Source of the DNA: Pigoraptor chileana
Taxonomy: Eukaryota; Opisthokonta; Filasterea
Assembly: GCA_943704495.1 (NCBI GenBank)
Contig: CALSCR010001985.1
Span: 1 to 20,979, forward strand
DNA: 20,979 bases
Reading direction: 5' to 3'
Shown here in pieces: positions 1 to 8,499 of the stretch. Positions within the stretch are counted from its first letter, which is position 1. Each line of letters begins with the position of its first letter. A program made the position numbers and the translations under genes. The notes under the pieces are model-generated. The model saw only the letters and a program-made list of their open reading frames with translations. It had not been told where the DNA came from and did not search any database.

Positions 1-76
<76 letters not shown>

Positions 77-93
77 CACACACCCACACACAC
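1..93. repeat. (CA)n microsatellite in an intron
   Basis: A nearly pure CA dinucleotide run fills the first 73 bases and continues with minor interruptions to about 93. It ends directly at a 3' splice site (CCGCAG, AG at 97-98) that opens the first visible exon of the transporter gene, so it is the end of an intron whose start lies outside the window. Confidence 0.95.
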
Positions 94-98
94 CGCAG

Positions 99-738
99 CA
101 AGTCCGCGCGACGCTGGCACTGCCCCGCATGTGGCTGCTCGCCGGTCTCTCCTTCTTTGTAATTCTCCCGCTCTACTGCATGGCCTTCTACCTTCCCGCC
201 ATAATCAACGACTTTGGGTTCGATCCCATCACTGCGAATCTCGTCTCAACCATTCCATACGCCTTTGCAACAGTGGCAATGTACGCCAACGCTGCGCACG
301 CCGACAGGACAGGCCAACACGCCAAGCATGTTGTGCTTGCAAACTGCATTGCCGGTATTGGATTCCTCGTCCTCGCGGCGTCGTTTGCAACTGGATGGGG
401 AGGGATGGCCGTGCGTCTCACCGTCGCATCTGTCGCCGCAATCGGCACGTGGTCCGCCGTGCCTGTCGTGCTTGCATGGTGGGTGGTGGCCGCGGGCTGT
501 TTCTTGTGTGTGCAATCGGATTCATTTCACATTGTTTCGTTCATGTTCTATTATTTTGTGCACTTTTTGTTCTTTAGTGCATTTTCTACTTCAGTGTGAG
601 CAATGTCTCTGTATTTGATGTGGATTCGCACATCTGTCGGCTGGCACTGGACACAGTGTGTGTGGCTATTGTGCAAAGTGAACATATTTGGCACATCTTG
701 CTATGTTGTCGCCGTAACACTCATGCCCTTCCCATCGA

Positions 739-778
<40 letters not shown>

Positions 779-1310
779 CAGGCAATCAATTGCGACAGTC
801 GGGAACCTCCCCATTGGCTATGCATTCGTTCTGTCTATCACAAACATCAGTGGGCTTGTCGGTCCCTCTGCGATTGGCTTTTTCCGACAAACGACAGGCG
901 GGCATGCTGTCGGGATGTTCATGCTGGTCGGCAGCCTGATTGGGGCAAGCACGTGCGCAACACTTCTCAGGCGGTCCATTGAAAAGCACGAGGCGCAGTG
1001 CGCACGTGACATGGGCATGCGGGATGCGATTGAAGACGACACGCTGGCATTGCTTGAGTCGGCGTCCATCCCTCCTCGCGAGTCCCTGCGCAGCACAGAG
1101 CAATTGGGCGACCACGGGCTGCATGATCACGGGGATGACAACGACGACATCGACGCGGATGGTGTGGGTGGTGCAATCAAGGGTCCGTCACTTAATAGTA
1201 TGGTCATGAAGGTGTTGAAACGTGGATCGGCGGACGGTCGCCGTGGGGCGTACGCGCGGCTGGCGGACGGAGACGGCGCGGGCGGCGCGGACCCCGACGC
1301 CGACGATTGA
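99..1310 (+). CDS. MFS transporter, anion:cation symporter family (5' part missing)
   Basis: This is a membrane transporter for an organic anion; the substrate cannot be read from sequence. Two exons are visible: 99-478 and 782-1310, joined in phase 2 across intron 479-781, with stop TGA at 1308-1310. The first exon enters from an upstream intron at 98, so the N-terminal half, including the start codon, lies outside the window. What remains is the C-terminal half, about TM7-TM12: hydrophobic segments from LAGLSFFVILPLYCMAFYLP onward, the loop HADRTGQHAKHVV (equivalent to the family's SDRTGERrwH loop), then after the splice GNLPIGYAF...TNISGLVGPSAIGFF, which matches the GNxxGfvgPyliGw signature of TM11 in ACS proteins such as allantoate, nicotinate and tartrate permeases. 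The tail of about 110 residues is acidic and glycine-rich and probably cytosolic. The next gene is convergent. Family assignment is firm, substrate unknown. Confidence 0.85.
479..781 (+). other. Transporter intron with (CT)n tract
   Basis: GT at 479-480 and AG at 780-781 join LAW to QSIATVGNLPIG in phase 2, which restores the spacing seen in the transporter family. The polypyrimidine tract contains a (CT)n microsatellite at about 742-771, just upstream of the acceptor. Confidence 0.75.
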
Positions 1311-1370
1311 AATTGACTGGATCTCATTGTTTGTTTGTATTGTGTGGTCATGAAGTAGTAGCTGGGATGG

Positions 1371-1376
1371 ATTAAA
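1371..1376 (+). terminator. Candidate poly(A) signal of the transporter gene
   Basis: ATTAAA, the common variant of the polyadenylation hexamer, 61 bases downstream of the stop codon. Position fits; there is no transcript evidence. Confidence 0.45.
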
Positions 1377-1704
1377 TGGATGGAAGGCATGCTGTCCCAC
1401 CGAGAGGCGTGCAGATCACATCTCACTCTAAACATCTTCTCGAGAGAAAATCTATTGTTCGGGTCAGTGTTCAGCGCTATACCAAGGACTTCACAACTCG
1501 AGGGAGAAGAAAAGGTGTAGCATGCTGGTGTGCCGAGAACAAACGCCGCTCGCGCGTTTATTTCGTTTCTCCATTCTCGATTCAGTGGACATCCGTTGCA
1601 TCTGCCCTTTGTTTTCTTCTCTCAAAGTTCATGTCGGTATGTCTCGCATTGTGCCTCATACTTCCTGTGCAATGTGTCTGTGGGACAATCTGAATAGGTA
1701 CAGT

Positions 1705-1710
1705 TTTAAT
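1705..1710 (-). terminator. Candidate poly(A) signal of p115
   Basis: Read on the minus strand this is ATTAAA, about 165 bases beyond the p115 stop. A perfect AATAAA on the same strand lies further on at 1557-1562 and is an alternative. Confidence 0.35.
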
Positions 1711-1874
1711 GCGTGCCATCGGTTACAGGCAAATGAAGTAGTTGAGTACACTCGCGCGTCCATGACGTTCAGGCACACAAATATACACATAGCATATCCT
1801 CAAAGGAACAAGCAAGAAAACAGGGCGCCAAAACGCACGCGGCGACCCGCACAGACACAACAACACATAACAAA

Positions 1875-4800
1875 TTACGAGGCGGCGTCATCGTCATCCC
1901 CGTCATCCTCCTCCTCCCCTTCGTCTTCCTCGTCGTCGTCAGAGATGGTCTCTCCGAGAGCACGCAGCCGCGCCTTGAGCTTCTTGGCCTCCACATCCTG
2001 CTCTGCCATGAGCATCAGCAGATCCTCCTGCTCGGTTTCAAGCAGCGTGTGCTTCTCGCGCAATGCACTCAACTCACTCTCAAGTTCACGCACGCGTCGC
2101 GCACTCCCGTCATCTGGGGCCGCCACCCCCACAGCCGCCCCATCCGCTGGGGCACTGGATCCGACCCTCAGTGCGTCTATCTGCTGCTGCTGCAGTGCCG
2201 CCGACTGTGCGCCCTGCTCAATCTGCACACGCTGCCGCTCGACAGTCGCCGCGTGCGCATCTCGCTCGGCCTGCACCCGCTGCACCGATCCCTGCATCTC
2301 CGCAAATGCCTTCTTCAGCTGCGCAATTTCGGCGTCCTGCTTGCGGATGATCTCCTTGTACGATGCGACAATGCCAAGATCGGCTTCTGCATCCGCCGTG
2401 CCCAACTGCGACACGGGACGAGATGAAGTTACATCCGGTGTCCCTGGGCGTCCCGACGGAGTCGAAGATCCCGTGCCAAGCGCACTTTGCGCGAGTGTGT
2501 GCCCGTTGGCGGGTGTCTGGGGGCCTTGCTGTTGTTGCTGCTGCTGTTGCAGTTGCTGCTGTTGGAGTTGATGTTGGGCATCCTGCGACGCCGCACTCTG
2601 GAGCGGAGGCAGTCCTCGCATCACTCGGTCAATTGAGAACGACTGATCGCGGAAATTCGACACAAACTCGCGGTCGAGGAGCACTGCGTCTGCACCCTTG
2701 TCAGGAAGTGGCGACAGATGCGCGTGCTGCGATGCGCGCACAAACGCATCCGTCTTTTCAAGTGCATTCAGCTGACTAGTGAAGCTGTCCAGTCCGATCC
2801 GATGAACAACAATCTGGCGGATGGCACCCTTCCCCAACTGCGGATTTGTGTCGTCAGCGTTGGACGCGCAGATGCCGAGGAGAAGCGTCGACAGTCCATG
2901 CGCAACACCAGCACCATCCGGGGTGTGCACGGTATGCTGCGATGCATTTTCAACCAGAAACGGAAGGGTGGGACCCAGCTGTAGGAGGGCGCGCGTGGCC
3001 GTGGGACAGTCAGCACACCACCCACACAGTAGTCGCAGCAGTCCCACACGCGACCGCACAGTGCTTCCGGGGGCGCCGGAGGTCGTCTGTGCCAGCTGCT
3101 GTGCGGCGAGTATGCACTGGTGCAGGAGGGGCACAGCCTTCTCGCCCAGGCGGAGTGCAAGTGCCACACGGAGCGCCGACTCCTTCGCTTGCTGGTTGCC
3201 GTCGAGAAGCGAGGCGAGGGCAAGCGATGCAAACCAGTTGGACCCGCCCGTCTCGTTCATCGCAAACAGTCCGCCGCACAACAGAGGGCCAAAACTGCGC
3301 AGATGGTCAGCGGCGCTTCCGGGGTTTGCAATCGCCGAGACAAGCGTCGTCTGAAGCTCGGGATTGCCAAGCGTCGCCGATCGGAAGGCGTACAGGCAGG
3401 CACATCGCTCTTCAAATGGGCGGCGCGACTCGAGCATCGAGTGCAGCAGCCAGTATATCGCGGGCTGCACCTCGGCGGTTGTGCGGGTGCGGTGGGCAAA
3501 GAGAATCGCCTGGTTGGGCCCGTGTCCGCGGACTATCTCGGCGACCGTGTTCAATGCCTCGGTGCGGACAGTGACGGGCGCGCGGTCCGTCATGCCGAGG
3601 TCGCACAATAGAGCGAGAATGCTGTGCTGTGCGAGTGCCTTTTGGTCGGGCTTCACATCGGATCCGTTTGGGGGGACAAGAAGCCGCACAAGTTCAAGCA
3701 TGAGACGCACATTCGACACCTTCTGCGGGGGCCATTGCACCTGCGGTGACACCGACGCCGACGCCGACGATGCGGATGCCCCGGGAGCAGCGCCGTTGGG
3801 CTGCGTCGCACCTGCGGCATCGGACGGAGGGGGGATGAGGTTCTTGAAGAAGGGGACCAGTTTTTGCACGCAGCTTGTCTCGCGGAAGTACTTTTGGTTT
3901 ATGCTGTTGCGGAGAAGATTGTGCATCAGGCGGATGCAGTCCTCTATGATGATGCCGCCGTCGCCCAGGCCCTCGTCGAAAATGATCTCCAATAGCCGCT
4001 CAAATGCGTTCTCAAATGTGACAATTTTCTGAATCTGCGAGTTTTCCTTTGTCAGCTGGATGAGCAACAGGAGACCCTCATTCCGCACGACTTCGCGGTT
4101 GTCGACGAGCAGATCCATCAGCCGGGACACGCCCATCTGCGCCGTCAGGATGCACTCCTGCAGCTCCTTGCTCTTATTCGACAACAGCACCGTCAGCAGC
4201 TGCACAGTGTGATAGCGCACATAGAAATCGTGCTCTTCAAGCAGATCCAGCAGGAGATGCACGTTCTCGGCCTTCTTGATAAAGATCTCTGTGAATCCTA
4301 CGCCCAAATCACCCCCCTGCTGCGCCGACTGCCCTCGCCCTCCACCGTCGGCGCGCTCCATCACAGAGATGAGCGTTTCGAGAGCAAAACGTGTTATCTC
4401 TGCATCAGAGCGGTCGTTCTGAAGGACAACAACAAGAACGTCCATACTGCGGGTGCCAACTTCGACCTGCATGTGTGTGTTTGCGTGTTGGCGTGTGTGC
4501 GTGTTTGCGTGTGTGCGTGTGTGCGTGTGTGCGTGTGTGTGTGTGTGTGTGTGTGCGCGTATGCGTGTTTGAGGGAAATCGCATTTAGTGGTTGACTTCT
4601 CCTTCACAAAACCAAAGCCGAGTCTTTTAGAATACCGCATGTAAAACTAAGGGATAATAAGAGTAATAGATATGCTACATCAATGCGCGGCAATCTTGCA
4701 CTCTTCTTGCACTCTTCTTGCACTCGTATCCTCGTCTTTCCCACAAATATAAGTTCGCCCCCCATTCCATCCAGTTTTCAAAAAAGCAAACAGAGAGTTA

Positions 4801-4987
4801 TTCCGCTCACCTTGTACTCCTTTGCAAGAGACCGCAGCGAGCGCACTGCATCACGTCGGTCCTCAAGCATAGTTGCCGTGGACACGCGGTCGCACAGACG
4901 CTCAACAGTCTCTGCCGCATTCATCTCCGGCGGCGCGGCGGGTCCAAGTACCGCATTGATTCCCTGCGACAAAAAACTGAACGCCAT
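1875..4987 (-). CDS. USO1: General vesicular transport factor p115 (USO1)
   Basis: Tethers COPI/COPII vesicles to Golgi membranes, acting with RAB1 and golgins. Two exons: 4987-4811 (59 codons, ATG in context GAAGATGG) and 4466-1875, joined in phase 0 across a 344-base intron; about 922 aa. The splice joins LCDRVSTATMLEDRRDAVRS...KEYK to VEVGTRSMDVLVVVLQNDRS, matching the first armadillo repeats of animal p115. Residues 1 to about 670 form the armadillo-like globular head, with hallmark stretches QMGVSRLMDLLVDNREVVRN, FENAFERLLEIIFDEGLGDG and LLCGGLFAMNETGGSNW. A Gln-rich linker (about 685-700) and a Ser/Thr/Pro stretch follow, then one coiled coil (about 755-890) and an acidic tail of Asp/Glu, the known GM130/giantin-binding element in animal p115. 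The coiled coil is about half the length of the human one. The gene is divergent from the fucosidase gene. An open frame running upstream into the CA-rich intron (HTHTHT) is read-through, not protein. Confidence 0.95.
4467..4810 (-). other. p115 intron with CA microsatellite and 11-bp tandem repeat
   Basis: Minus-strand donor GTGAGC at 4810-4805 and acceptor GCAG at 4470-4467. On the gene's sense strand an imperfect CA/CG-rich repeat (about 4471-4566) runs right up to the acceptor. Separately, an 11-base unit (CTTGCACTCTT on the plus strand) is repeated almost three times at 4695-4726. Confidence 0.85.
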
Positions 4988-5604
4988 CTTCGTCCTTGCG
5001 TTCGCTCGCGCGTCAACCTTCTATCGCTCTTCCGCGTGTGTGTCGCACAACGACCAACAACAAAGGAGACGTGAAGTCCTTTTGAAACAAGCGCAGAGGC
5101 CTAAACCGTCAGAAATAGCCAAATCAACTCCAATATGCGTAAACTGTGATGATGAGATCATAATGGTCCTCCCGTGTCGCTTGCACTTTGCAATACTGGG
5201 CAGATGGCTTTCAACTCCGATGGGTTCATACAATTGTCAGTAGTGTGGAGGAGTGTCAGCTGTTGTTCCCGCGTCACGCACACCTGGCGAGATCTCGCTT
5301 ATTACGGCAGGTCACATGACCCGTTCTCGAAATTCCAAAGGGCTCGGTCAGTGATGTGGTGAGTGGTGGCTATTTTGTGGGAATACGCAATGGATCTCAA
5401 TTTAATTTGTCGACTGGAGTCCGGCGATGACCGTTTTGCGGGTGACAGAAACAACCGTTTGGTGAGTGACACAGTGGACGTCAGTGACCGGCGGAGATTG
5501 ATGCCGACCGCAGTGAATGTACTTCTATGCATCCTCCTCCTACACAACAAATTATCTTCCATTTTCACATTTATTGACTAAACAGCTTTTTCAGCCACAC
5601 GAGA
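4988..5604. promoter_or_regulatory. Divergent promoter region of p115 and fucosidase
   Basis: 617 bases separate two start codons pointing away from each other, so both promoters should lie here. No TATA box is evident. Visible elements are the palindrome CGAGATCTCG at 5288-5297, within a 12-mer that recurs upstream of MSH4, and GTCACATGAC at 5311-5320. I see no credible coding sequence. Confidence 0.6.
5311..5320. promoter_or_regulatory. E-box of M-box/CLEAR type (GTCACATGAC)
   Basis: The core TCACATGA is the reverse complement of TCATGTGA, the M-box bound by MiT/TFE bHLH-zip factors in animals, and is one base from the CLEAR consensus GTCACGTGAC. It lies about 285 bases upstream of a gene for a probable lysosomal hydrolase. 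Function in this organism is inferred only. Confidence 0.35.
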
Positions 5605-7822
5605 ATGCGTCTTGTCGCCGCATCGCTGCTCGTGGCGGCCTGCCTCTCGGCGGCTCTTGCTGCACCCCCCACAACTCTCCCCCGCCCCACCATCCAACAG
5701 CTCGAGTGGAGCGGAATGGGCATTGGCTGTCTCATCCGTGAGTATGACACTTTCGCTTTGCGAAATTCTCATGATGTGAAGTATGATCCAGTTCAGGGAT
5801 TGTACAACTGTTTATCGGCGTTTTTGTGAAGTCATATGGCGCAGTTTGGCATTCTTCTTACTGCGTGTGGATGTGTGTGTGTTTGTTTTTTCGCGGGAAC
5901 TGCGCAGACTTCAACATGCAGACATACGATCCCACACTGAGCCTGGGCAATGTTCCCGATATCTCGGTCTTTAATCCGGAGAAGCTCGACACGGACCAGT
6001 GGGTCCAGGCCTGCCGCAGCTTTGGCGGGAAGTACGCCGTCATGGTGGTCAAGCACAAGTGAGTATTGATGTATTGCATCCTTCTTTCCGGCTTGTAGCC
6101 ATCGATCCTTTGCTGCTGTCGTTGCGAATGTCGCAGATGTGTGTTTGTGAGTGTGTGGTCTGTATATGGCATTCCCTTTCTGATTGTGGTTCCGTTTGCA
6201 TTCGACAGTGACGGATTTGCCCTGTGGCCCACCAAGGCCTACGATGCAGTCGGCAAGCAATACTCTGTCCAGTACTCCAAGTTTCGTGACGGCAAGGGTG
6301 CGTATCCGCTTTGGTCGTATTGATATGATGGCTTTTTTGCATTTTGCGGCTTCGTTTACACGGCGACTCGTGAAATCCCGTTCATCCACTCACACTACAA
6401 ACGCCTTTCGTGCTTGTCACGCGCCCCACAGAGGACATTTTTGGCAACTTCATCAACAGCTGCGCCAAGTTTGGCGTGCGCCCCGGCGTCTATTGCAGTG
6501 CGTCTGAGAACTATCTCATGGGCGTCACTGCGGGGCGTGTTGTCAACGGAACCAAGGAGCAGCAGGATGCGTACAATCAGGTTGTGCTGACCATGTTCAC
6601 CGAGCTCTGGTCCAACTACGGCCCGCTCACGGAGATCTGGTTTGACGGTGGCGTGCTCCCAGTCTCCGAGGGCGGCCCCGATGTGCAGCCGCTTATTGAG
6701 AAGCTGCAGCCCCAGGCCGTGATCTTCAATCCCCCCACGCCCGTCAACGGCATCAGGCACGTTGGCCATGCGTAGTATTTGTTTCCTTCTGTCTATATTT
6801 ACATGTAATACGCTTTAGATGCTGGTTCTGTTTTTATTGACATGTTTCATGGTCCCTTTATCACTGCAATGTCCAACTGAGAGACTGGTTTTCACTAATA
6901 GAGCGTGCATTTGACTCTCATCTCAATAGGTGGGTTGGCAATGAGCTTGGCGTTGCAAGCGACCCCAACTGGGCGACTGTGGACGACTCGCAGCAGTGCG
7001 CATGGGGCGCGACAAACGGCGATCCCAACGGCGGCATCTGGTGTCCGACCGAGTGCGACACCACCCTCATGTCGCAGGTGAACCTCACGGACACATCAGC
7101 TGGATGATCATTGACAGACTGTTTTAATGTCGGAGTGTAATGCTATTGGCGCTTTACAATTTTTGTCTGTGTGTGTGTGTGTGTGTATGTGTCTTTCTCA
7201 ATGACATCCGTGGCAGGGATGGTGAGCACTCAATGCCCTGGATGCCTGTGACTCAAACGTGGCCAATCGACACTGATGCTTGCACTATGTCTGCCTCCGC
7301 CACCCCGCTCACACGCAGGATCAATGGTTCTGGAACCCCAACGGCAACGCCCCTCTGCGTCCCATCGACGAGCTCCGCACCGTCTTCCTCTCAACCGTCG
7401 GCCACGGCTGCAACCTCCTGATGGACATCTCCCCTGACACCGACGGCCTTGTTCCCGAAGACCACACGACCCTGTATGCGCAACTTGGCCAGTACATTGA
7501 CAAGTTTGGCCGCTCCGCCACCATTGCGTCGACCTCGGGTGCGGGCAAGGAGGTTGTGCTCCGGATTCACCCCACTGCCACTGTGGGCGCCGTGCTTATT
7601 CGCGAGGACATTTCTCTTGGACAGCGCATTCGATCGTATGTGATTGAGGGCGAAACGCAGCCCAACCAGTGGACCCAGATTGCAAACGGCACTGCCATTG
7701 GCAGCAGCCGCATCCACATTATCGATGCCCCCGTCGCCCTTGCCGCGGTGAGGCTCCGTGTGGACGACAGCGTCGACATTCCTTTCATCAGCGAACTCGC
7801 CGTCCTGCCCAAGCCTGAGTAG
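5605..7822 (+). CDS. Alpha-L-fucosidase, glycoside hydrolase family 29
   Basis: Releases terminal alpha-linked L-fucose from glycans; secreted or lysosomal. Six exons: 5605-5737, 5908-6058, 6209-6297, 6432-6756, 6930-7077, 7319-7822; 449 aa. Residues 1-19 are a signal peptide (MRLVAASLLVAACLSAALA). The GH29 barrel shows IHFNMQTY, KHNDGFALWP (about 93-102) and TEIWFDGG with the nucleophile Asp at about 196, all assembled only when exons are joined at these sites. RWVGNELG, CPTECDTTL and DQWFWNPNG resemble the plant/protist alpha-1,3/4-fucosidase branch more than human FUCA1. From about residue 340 a C-terminal beta-sandwich follows. Intron 4 (6757-6929) needs a GC donor. The gene diverges from p115 and is followed by MSH4 on the same strand. 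Family and catalytic competence are well supported; linkage specificity is inference. Confidence 0.95.
6757..6929 (+). other. GC-AG intron in fucosidase
   Basis: The conserved IRWVGNE motif is continuous only if the exon ends ATC-AG and the intron starts GCACGT (close to the GC-donor consensus GCAAGT), with acceptor AATAG at 6925-6929. The GT at 6761-6762 would put the exons out of phase. Confidence 0.75.
7150..7195. repeat. (TG)n tract in fucosidase intron 5
   Basis: An imperfect GT run in the intron between exon 5 (ends 7077) and exon 6 (starts 7319). The intron joins CDTTLMSQ to DQWFWNPNG in phase 0. Confidence 0.8.
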
Positions 7823-8499
7823 CCCGTCTGTGTGTGCTCAGCTGACGGACGGCTGTTCGGCAATGGATTGGTGTTTAGCAGTGGGGCATATTCTCCTCTG
7901 CTTATTTCATCTCGCACATCTGCCTCTCTTGCACTTTCGCTCTCTATCTCTCTATCTCCTGTACATTCTCCCTCTTTCTTGTTTTTTCTTGGTTACTTCA
8001 GTTTATTGACTGGGCGTGACGGTCAGGGCGACCCTGGCTGACGATAAAGTTTTATTCGCCGAGATCTCGCTAAACCCCCATTTTGGCGGGAATGCCAAAA
8101 TTGTTTGAACACAGCAGGGTCCGTGAGTGCCCCTGGATTACACAGTCAGACCACATTACCAAAAAAACGGCCAGTCGTCATCCAATCTGCACAGTAAGCA
8201 TGAAACAAAGCAAAGACCGTCTTTTAGAGACGCTGCAGATAATATTGCGTACCTATTCTATCCTTGCCGTTTGATCGGCAGCTCAATGCGCCTCGCTTCA
8301 GTTGATTTGAGAGGACTGATCCACTTGAGCAGACGACATAAACATATTTTTATAGGGACACTTACGTGTGGGTTTTTATAGTTCAGCGCAGAGATTGCAA
8401 CGTTTTCGACGTAAGTGACTGCGTATCCATTTGAAGATTCACCCATCGCATGGCCCTCGCTTTACATACACAGCCCGGATGCCACGGCACACATGCGAA
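7823..8499. promoter_or_regulatory. Gap between fucosidase and MSH4
   Basis: Holds the fucosidase 3' UTR (a pyrimidine-rich run around 7890-7990) and the presumed MSH4 promoter. Around 8024-8101 several symmetric elements cluster: a hairpin CAGGG-CGA-CCCTG at 8024-8036, the palindrome CGAGATCTCG at 8060-8069 and an E2F-like inverted repeat at 8080-8101. No credible ORF, and no canonical AATAAA was found for fucosidase. Confidence 0.5.
8080..8101. promoter_or_regulatory. E2F-like site within an inverted repeat
   Basis: ATTTTGGC - GGGAAT - GCCAAAAT: perfect 8-base arms around a 6-base spacer. The left part, TTTTGGCGGGAA at 8081-8092, fits the E2F/DP consensus (TTTGGCGGGAAA type). It sits about 400 bases upstream of the MSH4 start. 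Binding is inferred from motif similarity only. Confidence 0.4.

Larger units (their letters stand above)
1311..1874. other. Convergent 3' region between transporter and p115
   Basis: No convincing coding sequence. It should hold both 3' UTRs. For the plus-strand transporter, ATTAAA at 1371-1376 lies about 60 bases after the stop. For the minus-strand p115 gene, candidate signals are TTTAAT at 1705-1710 (ATTAAA on the minus strand, about 165 bases past the stop) and TTTATT at 1557-1562 (AATAAA on the minus strand). Confidence 0.6.

Noticed and set aside
2049-4032. Long plus-strand open frames opposite the p115 exon.
   Set aside because: They are compositional shadows of a GC-rich coding exon on the other strand; none has recognisable domain content.
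4467-4640. An N-terminal extension of p115 with His-Thr repeats.
   Set aside because: It is translation of the CA-rich intron; the true N terminus is the conserved exon at 4987-4811.
6020-6034. TTTGGCGGGAAG, an E2F-like string in the fucosidase gene.
   Set aside because: It is inside a conserved coding exon (SFGGKY) and is explained by codons.
7217-7221. A possible 5-nt micro-exon (GGATG between AG and GTGAGC) in fucosidase intron 5.
   Set aside because: Including it breaks the frame; joining 7077 directly to 7319 gives the conserved CDTTL...DQWFWNP sequence.
8024-8036. Small hairpin CAGGG-CGA-CCCTG as a possible terminator or ncRNA.
   Set aside because: The stem is only five base pairs; too short to support either call in a eukaryote.
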